Source: Carex sylvatica
Taxonomy: Eukaryota > Streptophyta > Magnoliopsida > Poales > Cyperaceae
Direction: 5' to 3'
DNA length: 64,000 nt
Assembly: GCA_964058845.1 (NCBI GenBank)
Contig: CAXKVR010000560.1
Coordinates: 1-64,000, forward strand
Under the pieces are notes generated by a model. That model saw nothing but the letters and a program-made list of their open reading frames with translations. It made no database searches and was not told the DNA's origin. A program made the position numbers and the translations under genes. Shown piece by piece: positions 25,963-37,062 of the stretch (position 1 is the first letter of the stretch; every line of letters starts with the position of its first letter).

Positions 25963-26329
25963 CAGTGTTTTAAAATGCAGCTGCATGGATCGCATATGTT
26001 TATGCAGTGGTCTTTCGCATACAAAATCTTATGCAGTCAAGTTCATGTAGTTTTGAATATACATGCACATATACAGTCCATGCGAACTTAAAAAAAACCT
26101 AAAAGTTATTTTGCAATGAAGAAAATTAGAATATATAACATTTATAATATGATAAAGAGCACAAATCAATAGACTAAACAAGTCTTTAGATATAAATTAG
26201 TTTTATTTTATTTATATTTCTTTAACAAAAGATAATAAAACTACAAATGTACTTCTGCATACAATTTTACATATACAATATGTAATGATATTTTGCATGT
26301 TATAAATAAAACTGCATTTTAAAGCACTG
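25963..26329. mobile_element. hAT-type MITE upstream of the small gene
   Basis: The ends CAGTGTTTTAAAATGCAG (left) and CTGCATTTTAAAGCACTG (right) are inverted repeats. The flanks are GTCTACTG (25955-25962) and ATCTACTG (26330-26337), an 8-bp duplication with one mismatch. Repeated TGCA/ATGCAG words fill the interior. There is no coding capacity. Confidence 0.78.
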
Positions 26330-26370
26330 ATCTACTGTATCATTTGCATGTTCAGTCGCCAGTGTTTGCC

Positions 26371-26384
26371 TTGACCAAGGTCAA
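26371..26384. promoter_or_regulatory. Back-to-back W-box palindrome
   Basis: TTGACCAAGGTCAA is two W-box cores (TTGACC) in inverted orientation, with more GTCAAC words just downstream. It lies about 170 bp before the ATG at 26553. W-boxes bind WRKY factors; a role here is inference. Confidence 0.4.
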
Positions 26385-26552
26385 CGACTCAATAGTCAAC
26401 ACGAGTAGTCGAGGACTGGATAAGCTTTGTTTGTTAGTCAAATCTTCGTCTTTCATCCTCAGCATCTCTAGAAAGTAGAAACTAGAAAGTCGCAACAAAG
26501 CCAAAGGTCTCCAAACATCTTCAATCAAAATTTCAAGAGGAATAAATCCATA

Positions 26553-27512
26553 ATGGCTACGGCATCTACTGGAGATGAATCGATTGTCGCTGTTCGAAGG
26601 ATCTCGACTCTTCTTCGTTTTCTCCGCAGCGATATGCAGGCTGTACCCGAACCCGGTTCAAGCGCTGATCTCACTGCGGATGGGACCCACTTCGATCCTG
26701 TCCTTCTTCCTTGTTGCCTCGCCAATGGTGGTATTCAGGTGCCCGAGAAATATATTACGATTATTTATAATTACAATCGTATTGTGTTTTAAAATTAAAT
26801 TGAAGCTCCAAAAGATGTTCAAATGACCCTACTGGGTAATTTGTTTTGTTATTTTGATGGAAATCTGGATGATCGGATCCTAATTTGATGCATGTATTGG
26901 AAATTGGATCACTCAGAAAGGTGTGCTTTGTGATACAGGAGACTTGTACCACAAAGCACACTTTACCAGTACTCCTGGAGTACAAGTTTGTACCAGAAAA
27001 AATAACTAATGAAATAATTATCCTGTTATACTACATTTCTATTTTCTAGCACTTACCTATACTAAAATGAAAGAACACAGCATTATCCAAACTAACAAGA
27101 TTTGACAAATGGATCTAAAAATGTAAAGAAAAAGATGACTGCCTTAAAAATTCTCTGTGAAATGAACCTCTGGATTCTGGAACGCAATAAACTGGAACTG
27201 CAACTTTTCTGATTCTTTTTTAATGCTGAAAAACGCCGTGTCAGAAAAGCAAACATGATATAATATGCCAGATTGAACCCAACCAATCTATACTGCCCTG
27301 AAGTGTAAAAACTTGCAATTCATTGTGACGGGGTTTCAGTAATTTAATTTTGTTTTCTTGTTTTGATTACACTTGCCGATTTAGTCTCAATTTTCTGATG
27401 TAACATTTGATGTGCATTTTATCAGGGATTCAAATGGTACTGGAGAGAACTAAAGGTTGACAAGGACGGCGACATAGCTGACGAGTTCTTTGATAAAATT
27501 TCATTTTCATGA
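26553..27512 (+). CDS. Small two-exon gene of unknown function, 90 codons
   Basis: I do not recognise this gene. Exon 1 is 26553-26738 and ends CAG|gt at a codon boundary. Exon 2 is 27426-27512, preceded by a T-rich tract and an ag acceptor, and ends in TGA. Splicing keeps the frame and gives 90 residues, starting MATASTGDESIVAVRRISTL. Exon 1 is rich in Leu/Arg then acidic, with a PVLLPCCLANGG stretch. Exon 2 has the aromatic motif GFKWYWRELKVDKDGDIADE. Codon use is gene-like and the spliced frame is open, so a real gene or a recent truncated paralogue is likely. No signal peptide or membrane segment is evident. The short C-terminus after FFDK may be a truncation. Confidence 0.6.
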
Positions 27513-28082
27513 AGTTCTAAGTAACTCAGATGTTTACCTTAGGGCCTATATTTGAGGATCAAATTATTTACATTTGAAAAAGATATAGAAGTACCCAAGG
27601 ACAAGAAGATTGAAAAGCTGTAACTTCCTACAGCAAACATAATTTTTTCATTTTTCTCTGTTCATCAATGGCGATAAAGAGGATCTGCAACCCTAAATTG
27701 AGAACATTTTTTGGTTTTTTTACTTTTTTTATAGGTGCAACTAAAATTATACCCAGTAAAGGAAAATTCGTCACATGCACCGAGGTATAGAGAAAAAACT
27801 TATGATTTTGGTCTCTGATTGAAGTTGAGTACATTTAATAATCGTTGGACTAATTATAGCTCTCGAACAAGTAGATCGGCCATCAAGATTACTAGTGAAG
27901 CAATTTATTCAAAATTTATTTATTTAATCTACAAAAGCAAGCCATTAATTTAACTTACAAAAGCAAAGCCATACATGAAAAAACAAACCATACATGCACA
28001 CATCCACCATACTTGAAATTGAAAATGTCTGACATAAATTGTGAAGCACACTACCTCATCCAAATATATCACAAGGAACTCT

Positions 28083-29234
28083 CTACAAATACTTGTCTGA
28101 AGCTGGGCGGGTCCCAGTTGGGTCTGTGGCACTGCTCCCGACTGGGCGGTGGTGGTGGGGACCAGTGAGCGGCACATGACCAACCCCAAGATGTGCCCCG
28201 GGCGTCTCACGGTGCATGGCTTTCTCACCATGTAGCTGTGCCTTGGCCTCGGCCTCTCTTGCTTTTTCTCTCTCCTTGGCTGCCTCTTTTTCTGAGTGAG
28301 TCCGGGCTGTGGCCTGCTCCGCCTTGCCTGGTCAGAATTGCATCGATAAATGTTAATACCAGAAAACATGGCAAGCCTTAACAGAATGGTATGAAAAATG
28401 TTACATAGACTGTTAATACCAGAAAACATGGCAAGCCTTAACAGAATGGTATGAAAATTGTTACATAGACATAGGCGATTCCAGAAAATTTGAAAATTTA
28501 GACAGGCTGAAAAATAAAATTTTAAAATATATAATGTAGTTGGTGAGATCTAAATTCAAGTTTATATTGGGAGATTGATCTCCTTTGAAATTGCACAACT
28601 TTGAACAATAATGAACAACGCCAAAATTAACATTGAAAGTATTTTATTACAAAAGATTTCTATTAAGCGCACAAAAATAGATCGACGCACCCGAAGAGTC
28701 GGACTTTCAAACTTTAGAGGTCAAATGTGACTGCAATTAATCATATAAAAAATTATGTTGCGAATGAGCATCAAACTTACCACACCCATAACATTCCACT
28801 CCAAAATAAATAGAAAATCATACATAAATACAAAAAATTAAAAAAATGAATGAAAGTCCTGAATTCATTGTACATGAATCCACCTATACACGAATTCAGA
28901 TCTAGTGAAGTAACCCAAATTTTTTTTTTAGTTTTAGATTAGGACCATCTGATTCAAATCCACGACAATCCATCCTGATGTGGACACACATCTCGAGCGA
29001 CGGATTCAAATCGGACAGTCCCGATCCAAAACCCAAAAATTGGATTATTTTAGAGGATCCGGACTCCTATGCACACACTGATCGCTTTCCCCTCTTCCCC
29101 CAAAATGTGGATCTATAAGAAATGCCTAGACATGTAGAAACAGAGAGTGTACCTTGCACATTTGCGGTGCCTTCCTTTACTTTCTCCTTGACTGTGCTGG
29201 TCATGTCCTGCATCTTCTCCTTCGTTCCTTTCAT
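28083..29234 (-). CDS. LEA group protein (LEA_1 type), complete
   Basis: Late embryogenesis abundant proteins of this group are small, hydrophilic, mostly disordered proteins that protect membranes and enzymes during seed drying and water stress. Exon 1 is 29153-29234 and exon 2 is 28083-28327; the joined frame is 327 nt, 108 residues plus TAG, within the family's usual size. The N-terminus, MKGTKEKMQDMTSTVKEKVK, is an amphipathic helix of the type that starts these proteins. Exon 2 has the family core ARTHSEKEAAKEREKAREAE and then KAQLHGEKA. The tail is rich in Gly, His, Pro and Thr (GPHHHRPVGSS, DPTGTRPAS), as expected. The 825-bp intron contains a 60-bp tandem duplication. The upstream region has a G-box and RY motifs. 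Confidence 0.9.
28351..28470. repeat. 60-bp tandem duplication in the LEA intron
   Basis: Two adjacent copies (28351-28410, 28411-28470) begin TGTTAATACCAGAAAACATG and differ at one base. The duplication starts 23 bp inside the intron from the exon 2 acceptor (28328), so it is close to the branch-point region. Confidence 0.9.
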
Positions 29235-29340
29235 TTTGTATTGTTTTTTGTTTGATATATTTCTACAGAATTTAACTTGGAAACCAAAATGTTGAAACAG
29301 TAAATAACGGACTGAAGGAACGCAAACAAATAGGATCTTT

Positions 29341-29414
29341 TTTTATAGAGAAAAGAGATGGCCAGCTGGAGGACATGCACAAACAACTAGAGCAGATTGT
29401 TACACGTGTGCATG
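29341..29414 (-). promoter_or_regulatory. LEA promoter: TATA box, G-box/ABRE and two RY motifs
   Basis: Upstream of the LEA start (29234, minus strand) lie a TATAAAA box (29341-29347), CATGCA (29374-29379), the G-box/ABRE ACACGTGT (29402-29409) and a second CATGCA on the other strand (29409-29414, abutting the G-box). ABRE plus RY is the known code for ABI5- and ABI3/FUS3-controlled seed genes, which fits a LEA protein. The motifs are seen; regulation is inferred. Confidence 0.65.
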
Positions 29415-29559
29415 TGAGATGGCAGATAAACTAGAGATAACTTTGTCAATAAATAATTTAGAGTCGGTGAACCTTTTTTGGGCCTATCTATTTAATTTGG
29501 GCCGAGCGAATGATATTGTGAACCGTTTTTGGGCCATAATTTGTTTTTTAATATGTATT

Positions 29560-29785
29560 CGTTATCGACTCTTTTGATCGGGAGATTATCCTCTGCAGAG
29601 TTTTTCCGTGCGGAGCTGTGTGCAGTTTTTTTTATTTGATATGTTCGTTTTTTATCAGACAGATTATAATAGAGGGGCTGGATTTTTAGATCTGATTTGG
29701 TCCGTTCGATCAAAATAAACGGATCAGATTAAAAGCTCCTCACAGCTCCGTACAAAAAAATTCTACAAAGAATAGCATTTCCTTT
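29560..29785. mobile_element. Foldback MITE upstream of the LEA gene
   Basis: Left TCCGTGCGGAGCTGTG and right CACAGCTCCGTAC are inverted. The outer arms (TTATCCTCTGCAGAG / TTCTACAAAGAATA) pair only partly, and the inner TTTTGATCGG/GATCAAAA words also pair. No target duplication is clear. Confidence 0.5.
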
Positions 29786-30029
29786 TAATCGACATCTAGA
29801 ACTAGTTCTATTTGGTGCAGGATAAAATAAAATAGTTTAATATTACTTGTAGGGTCAACCAATAGTCAAATAAAACTTACATTAAAATATTAATTGAGAA
29901 TTGAAATGTTCTTAAATTTACCAAATTATTTTGTGAATTTAACTCAAAATCTATCAAATTGATTTTAAATAATCAATCTAGATCATTAAAATCAAAATAG
30001 TTTACATGATAAATTTTGCATTAATATAC

Positions 30030-30060
<31 letters not shown>

Positions 30061-30316
30061 AAGTAATTAAAAATAATAAAAATAAACATAATAAAATTGA
30101 CTTATAAGCATCTATTTTCTACCGTTTTATTTTATACTAATTAAATTAAGTTTAAAATTTATAAGTTTGTCATGTTAACACGTCACTCGTGAAGTAAATT
30201 GCTTTTAACTATTTATATTTTATTATAACTTCAGACAACCCGTCACGTATTTCTACGTAACAACATAGTAAAAGTTACATATATCTAATAAGTAAAAGAG
30301 TTCCACCAACAATCAT
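29786..30316. other. AT-rich spacer with TA microsatellite
   Basis: A (TA)n run lies at about 30029-30054. Nothing else was identified. Confidence 0.5.
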
Positions 30317-30949
30317 CACTAGTGGAGAAACGTTAATCTGGATCGATTTATCTGGTTTGGACTTCATAAAAAATTGATACTGATACTTATCTGGATCGGA
30401 CATCATAAAAAATTGATCCTAATGGACACTATTAGGTTCGGTTCAATAACCGATCCTAATAATATTAGGATCAGTTATTGTAAAGAACCAATCTTAATAG
30501 TACCTGCATTAGTATAAGCCTTTTAGAACAGAGGATCCTGATTGTTTTTAGGATCAGTTATTTATTTAACCGATCCTAATAATACTCTGAATTAGGGTCA
30601 GTTAGTGTCGGCTTTTATTTATAACTGATCCTAATGATGCCTACATTAGGATCGGATATCTAAAATAACCGATCCTGATACTATTATGATCGATTTTTTT
30701 TTAAACTAACCGATTCTAATTGTGCATATATTTTTCTTTTGCATTTCACGCCTCTGGTTACAAAATTTCAAATTAAGATCGAGTATCTAAAATAACCGAT
30801 CTTGATACTATTAGGATCGAATTTTTTCAAATTAACCGATTCTAATAGTGCATATATTTTTCTTTTTCATTTCGCACCTCTCATTACAAAATTTCAACTT
30901 AGCCAAAATTTTCATTTCACGTCTCTCTCTTTGTCTCTGTCTCTCCCTC

Positions 30950-31125
30950 TCAAATGCGAAAAAAAAAGATTTTGGTGACGCCGAGGAGTGCACTGTGCAC
31001 GGAGGAGAAATAGAGGCGGATCGCGGAAGAGTGCATGGCCTCACCGGAAACCACCTAAGGAGACCCAGACGAGAAGATGTGCACGACGGCCTGAGGAGCT
31101 CACTGCTACCACTCATACGGTACTA
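30950..31125 (+). other. GC-rich segment inside the CACTA element, possible captured exon
   Basis: This stretch is much richer in GC than the rest of the element. It has one open frame with residues such as GEDVHDGLRSSLLPLIR and ends near a GGTACTAAA sequence resembling a splice donor. CACTA elements are known to pick up host exons. I cannot name a source gene. Confidence 0.3.
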
Positions 31126-31352
31126 AAATCAAACCCTTATTTTTTCAATTGTGAATTTGTGAAATGATTTGCAATTTGCCACAGATAAACCAATTTTTTT
31201 TGAGATTTTTGATTTGCCACAGATAAAACTCCATTTCTTCGGCTACCATGATCGTTTCCTTGGTGGCTGGCTTCTTTGCATACTACTACTGAGTTTGATA
31301 TATCAAAGAATGATTGATCGCCTTTATTAATTGATCTCCTTTCGTTCATATT

Positions 31353-31737
31353 TATGGAAAGAACAAGCTGGCACATTTTGTATCAAAGCAAAGAAGAAAA
31401 TATTGCAGCAGTCCATATTGCAAGATATCAAAGTAAGAAAAGAAATAATGCAACATCTAATATTCGGTATCAAAGCAAACAATGATGACAAGATATTGGA
31501 GCAGCATAATTTATTATTTATTCTATGAGATTTGTTGTTCTAAAATAAGCTTTGTAATATTTAGTTTTCATACATGAATGTCTATAGAAAATATAATAAA
31601 TAGGCACGCATATGGAGTCCGAAATTAAAAAAGAAAAAATAGAGATATATCTCTGTAAAACAATGTTTTGAATATATGAAAAATCTGGGAGGGAAGGGTG
31701 TTTCTGGGAGTGTTGTGTTCTTTTATTTTTCGTAATA
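31353..31737 (+). repeat. 5' LTR of the copia element
   Basis: The LTR starts TATGGAAAGAACAAGC, a few bases off the usual TG start, and ends CGTAATA immediately before the primer site. Confidence 0.9.
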
Positions 31738-31749
31738 TGGTATCAGAGC
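31738..31749 (+). other. Copia primer binding site (initiator Met tRNA)
   Basis: TGGTATCAGAGC directly abuts the LTR, as usual for plant copia elements. Confidence 0.9.
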
Positions 31750-31860
31750 AGGAAGATTGACCTGGTATAGTTACGAGAATTATAGTTCTTCTTCGTCTTT
31801 AACTGCTATTCTCTGTACTATATTGCTCTAAGGAGTCTTTTATTATTGTTTGTGTTCACT

Positions 31861-34800
31861 ATGGCAGATGCTTCTGTCTCTGAAACTGCTACTCTACTTG
31901 AGAAATTAACCCAATTAATTACCTTACAACAAAGCCAGTTAATGGTCATGTAACAAACTCCTTTAGCAACACCACCACTTATTACCCCTCCCACGATAGA
32001 AACCCCTCTTCAAGCCACAGGGCTTCACACTGCTGGTTTTGGTGCTGCAAACCAAGGTATATCGGGTACAGTAACAGATCAAGGTAATTTTAATGATATC
32101 TGTAATTTTTCAAAAGTAGAAGAATGGGTGTTAGACTCAGGAGCTACGGATCATATGACGTACTCCGAAAAAGATCTTATAAACTTTAAAGAACCTCGAA
32201 AAATGGTATCTTTAATGCTAATGATATTTGTTATTCAGTGAGTGGTGCCGGAGATGTATCGGTATCTTCAAACTTGACCCTTACAAATACTCTAGTTGTT
32301 CCATCACTGTCTTCCAAACTTATTTCAATTGGACAACTAACAAGAGAGTAAAATTGCGTGATTCTCATGTTTTCAGATTATTGTATTTTCCAGGATATTC
32401 AAACCAAGTAGATTTTGGGCCGTGGTACTAGGAGAGGAGGATTGTATTACCTAGACACTATGAAGACTGGAGATTCTTTAATAAGTGTTAACTCTATGAA
32501 ATTGAGAAATAGAATCTGGTTGTGGCATAAAAGACTAGGGCATCCCTCATTTTGGTATATGCAAAAGTTTTTTCCTCATTTTTTTATAGGCTTAAATAAT
32601 GAACAATTTGTGTGTGAGACTTGTATTAAGGCAAAAAGTCATTGGACAACTTATTTAGCAAATGACAATAAAAAAACTTGCTCCTTTTAATTTGGTACAT
32701 ACCGATGTGTGGGGGCCATTCCCGGTTATATCTAAATCTGGGTATAGGTGGTATTTAACTATTATTGATGATTGTTCCCAAATGACATGGTTGTATTTGC
32801 TAAAAACCAAAGATGAGGTTAAAAAGGTGTTTAAAGATTTTATTACTATGGTCAAAACACAGTTTGAAAAAAGTATTAAGGTGATAAGAAGTGACAATGG
32901 AACTGATTTTGTGAATCAAGAATTACAAATATTTTTTAAAGAAAAGTGAATAGTACATGAAAAATCGTGTGTAGGTACACCTCAGCAAAATAGAGTTGCA
33001 GAACGAAAAAAAGGCATATTTTAGAAACTACTCGAGCTCTTCTTCTCGAAAGTAATGTACCAAATATTTTTTGGGATAATGCCGTATCATTTGCCATTTA
33101 TCTAATGAATCATACTCCAACTAGGGTAAATGATTTTCAAACACCACTTCAAGTTTTTGCTACACACATGAAAATCAACTCCATGCTTAATCTAATTTCA
33201 AAAAAATTCGGCTGTACAGTATATGTTCATATTCAGAAAAAAAATTGTTCAAAACTCGAATCAATGGACGAAAAGTGTGTTTTTTTAGAAATTAGTCAAA
33301 CCAGAAAGGGTACAAGTGTTATAGCCATACCACACAAAAATGGTATACATCAATGGATGTTATTTTCTTGGAACATGATTATTTCTATAAAAAATTTAAA
33401 ATTCCAATTCAAGGGGAGAATCCGAAAGAATTGGATTTTAATTTCTTGATATATTTAGAAAATACGAATATATCATTCCAAAATCATACCAATCACACCA
33501 AACTTCAGGGCTCACACTCGGGTCCAGGGGGGCTGACCCTAACTCGGGTCCGGGCCCAAACTTGGGTCCAGGGGGAGCAGGCCCAAACTCGAGTCCGGAT
33601 CCAAATTCGGATCTAAGGAGAATTAATTCGGGTACTGATCAAAACCCAGTAAATAATGCAGCAAATTCAGAAATTGGAGCTGCTAATCAAGAGAGTCCGA
33701 ATACATACAATGAAGAGGTAATACAATCTAAAGATGTACCACACGAGCCCGGATCTCTTGGGAATAATCATGAGGTATGTTTTCTTGAAACAAAATTTAA
33801 ATTACCACCAAGAATTAATAGAGGACAACCACCAAAATGTTACATTCCAGAGGATGGAACAAGTAAAGAAAGATACCCAATTGCAAAATATACCACAACA
33901 ATGTATTTGACCGAATCCCTAAAAGGCTTTGTGAATCAGATATCATCTATAGTCATACCAGAAATATTAGAGGAAGGTAGAAATGACCCGAAATAGATTC
34001 ATGCAATGAATGTAGAAATGGATGCATTGGAGAAAAATGACACATGAGAACTAAATGATCTACCTATTGGAAAGAAAACAATAGGGTACAAATGGGTATA
34101 TATTGTGAAGTATGATGCAAAAGAAAAAGTTGAAAGGTATAAATCCCGATTAGTAGCAAAAGGTTATACTCAAACCTACGGGATCGATTTTCAAGAAACT
34201 TTTTCCCCAGTTGCTAAATTAAATTCTGTTAGAGTTCTTTTATCTCTTGCAGCAAACCCGGACTGATCATTACACCAATTTGATGTAAAGAATACATTTC
34301 TGCATGGAAAATTAAAAGAAGAGATCTATATGGAGGTACCTCCTGGCTACCAATTATCAACTAACATGAACAAGTTGTGCAGATTAAAGAAGTCATTATA
34401 CGGACTAAAGCAGTCACCGAGAGCATGGTTCAGGCATTTCTGTCAGGCGATGAAAGGATATGGGTACACAGAAAGTGAATCTGATCACACTATGTTCTAT
34501 AAGAAGAGCTAAGGTAAAATTACGATCTTGATAATCTATGTCGATGACATGATCATAACAGGTAATGACAAAGGGTAGATACAAAACTTGGAGGGAAAAT
34601 TTTCTAGGGAATTTGAGATGAAAAATCTTGGTGGACTAAAATATTTTTGGGGTATCGAGGTGTCTCGAAATAAAGAAGGTATTTATTTATCTCAAAGAAA
34701 ATATATACTTGACCTTCTTACTGAAGTTGGTTTGTTAGAGTGTAAACCGGTTGATACTCCAATGGTTCCAAACTTAAAATTAGATGCCTATTCGGATCAC

Positions 34801-35381
34801 ATACCAACCAACATAGAAAGATATCAAAGGTTAGTTGGAAAGCTGATTTATTTATCTCACACTAGACCTGACATTGCATATGCTGTGAGCGTTGTTAGTC
34901 AGTTTATGCACTCTCCCAAGGAAGAATATTTAGAGACAGTGATGAGAATTCTCAAGTACTTGAAAGGCGCACTAGGAAAAGGTATTACGTTTAAGAAAAA
35001 TTCACACTTAAATATAATGGCTTATAGTGATGCAGATTGGGCAGGGTGTGTGATGGATCGAAAATCAACAGCAGGATACTTCACATTTGTAGGTGAAAAC
35101 CTGGTAACATGGAAGAGCAAAAAACATAATGTCGTTGCGCTCTCCAGTGCAGAATCGAAATTTAGAGGAATGGTGAAAGCAATTTGTGAGCTGTTATGGT
35201 TAAAGAAATTTTTAACAGAACTAGGTTTTGAACCAAAGTTCGAAATGAGATTATTGTGTGATAATAAAGCTGCCATCGATATCTCTCATAACCCGGTGTA
35301 GCACGACCGAACAAAACATGTTGAGATGGATAGACACTTCATCAAAGAGAAACTGAAAGCTAAGTTTATTACAATACCATT
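31861..35381 (+). pseudogene. Copia gag-pol, gag deleted and broken
   Basis: The frame starts at ATG 31861. About 90 codons later, still in frame, it reaches the protease motif WVLDSGATDHMT (about 32125-32160). The capsid part and zinc knuckle of gag are therefore missing by an in-frame deletion. Integrase follows, with its HHCC zinc motif (32519-32636: H-x-LGH, C-x2-C) and core Asp residues in HTDVWGP and SDNGTDF. RT has YVDDM near 34541. RNase H has DADWAGC near 35029 and SSAESK near 35148. Stops include TAA 31951, TGA 34264, TAG 34510, TAG 34576 and TAG 35299, plus frameshifts near 32200, 32410 and 33000. The last codons of RNase H resume at 44512 after the gypsy insert and end near 44627. 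Confidence 0.9.
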
Positions 35382-36913
35382 TGATATCACCATATTTGAT
35401 ATATTATTCAGACCAATTCCTGTACCAAAATTTGTACTTTAAACAATTAAATAGCGTCTATTACATTGAATATCTATAGAATGTGGTACTGCTGCGTTTT
35501 CATTCTTATTTACAGATAAATTGGCGAAATTAGAAGATAACTGATAATCTGAGACTGTGCATGCGACCCATATCATCCCTGACGCGAGTTGCTTACTACT
35601 CTGACGCTACCACAGACGCTAGTCGCATCAGACAGACTTTGATGCAACTCGCATCCATTCCACGTGACCCGCGTTACCACACAGATGCTAGCACAGACAC
35701 CAGCCGCATTAGACTAACTAGGATGCGACCCGCATCAACCCTGACGCGAGCCGCATCGGAGTTTTCCAATGCAGAAGGCGGAGGCCTAATTAAGACCCAA
35801 TTAAGGCCCAAAAATGAAAGGGGCGTTTGGAAAGGCTATAAAAGGACATCCTTTGCCACTAACCAGGGGATCAAAGGGAATAAAAGATAGAGGTTCAAAA
35901 AGAGAGAAGAAGCGGGAGAGCTGAGGGGTGAAGATTGGAGAGCTTCACAGATCTTTCTTTCTTCTTCGGATTTTATTATCATTTGTTCTTTCTTTACTTA
36001 CTTTCTTTCTTTCTTGATCATGATTGAGTAGATCTTTTAGTTTCTACAGTTAAGATGTAGTCTGAAACTCTGTTTTGTAATGCATGATGTTTAGATCTGA
36101 GTTTATATTTGTGTTCATTTGTCTGAGTATTATTTCTATTGCTTGATTGAAATTGCTTGAATGAATCTTGTTGTCTACTATTGAATGTCTATAGCATCTC
36201 TTCTAATATTTAGACCTTGATGTTTCTTACAATTAGATCAAGTATTTGAGGTAGATCTTTGATCTGAGATGTGAGATCAATAGTAACTGAGAAGTGAAAT
36301 TTCCATCTATTGAAAGATAGTGGATATCTTTAGTAAACCAGACAAATGACTTAGAATTGAATACTCTAGAGTTATGAGATCTAAGAAGGTAAAGTTGCAT
36401 TTTCTTACCAAGTTCATTAAGTCATATAACGAGAGTTGAGGTTTAGGAACTTTACGTACGGTCAATGGATCCTTACACAAGTAAATAGCTAAAGATCAGA
36501 CACATGTTGCATTCACTCGAGGTCCACGTGACTCACATGTGAGAGCACGCGGGTCGCATATGAAGGTATGCGAGTCGCGTGAAGGGATCAGAGAGGCAGA
36601 GTTGAAAGATAAAGTCTAAAACCCTGGAAACTTTATTTTTTTTTTATCAAGTAAAACCAAACTTTTAATTGCTGTCATTTACTGTTATCAAACTTAGAAA
36701 ATATAAACAAACCAAATTACCCTTTCATTACTTTTAGTACCTAACTGAGACAAGCGAGAGTTCAGAATTGAACCGTTCCCTGTGGATCGATACCTGATTA
36801 TACCATTCGATAAGGGTTGTACACTTACAATATAAATCGGGAGCTAAATCAAGGTTTTAAACAAAGTACAGCTTGCTGTACTGAAGCTTTGTGTATATGC
36901 TTTGCGCATACCA
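35382..36913 (+). repeat. 5' LTR of the gypsy element (full length)
   Basis: The LTR is 1532 bp with TG...CA ends. It contains a dense set of GCGACCCGC/GCGAGTCGC words at 35565-35760 and 36530-36590, against an AT-rich background. Bases 35613-36369 have no counterpart in the 3' LTR. Confidence 0.9.
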
Positions 36914-36919
36914 AGTTTT

Positions 36920-36937
36920 TGGTGCCGTTGCCGGGGA
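36920..36937 (+). other. Gypsy primer binding site (tRNA-Asp type)
   Basis: TGGTGCCGTTGCCGGGGA lies 6 bp after the LTR. It is complementary, with one mismatch, to the 3' end of tRNA-Asp, a primer common in Athila and Tat elements. Confidence 0.8.
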
Positions 36938-37062
36938 ACAACAATCATTTTTCTTGGATTTTAGCCTATCCAGGTTAATCTAGATTTTAATATGTATCAT
37001 TTATTTTATTAATCTCATTCTAAAATCTGGCTTTCGTACCACCTTCCACAGACAACTATCAA

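Noticed and set aside
26880..27000. Hairpin GTGTGCTTTGTG...CACAAAGCACAC in the intron of the small gene as a miRNA precursor
   Set aside because: The arms are only about 15 bp and too short for a plant miRNA precursor; it is a chance or very old foldback.
27950..28429. 159-codon minus-strand ORF rich in Arg, Pro and Gln
   Set aside because: It overlaps LEA exon 2 in another frame and runs through the intron; the LEA frame has the family motifs and consistent splice sites.
30832..31126. Protein gene of 92-94 codons on either strand
   Set aside because: The N-terminal part is low-complexity CT/GA-rich sequence of the CACTA element; only the GC-rich second half is of interest, and it was listed as a possible captured fragment.
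33562..33996. Separate gene of 144 codons with Gly/Pro/Asn-rich start
   Set aside because: It lies between integrase and RT of the copia element, where the family has a variable linker, and the flanking frame continues into RT.
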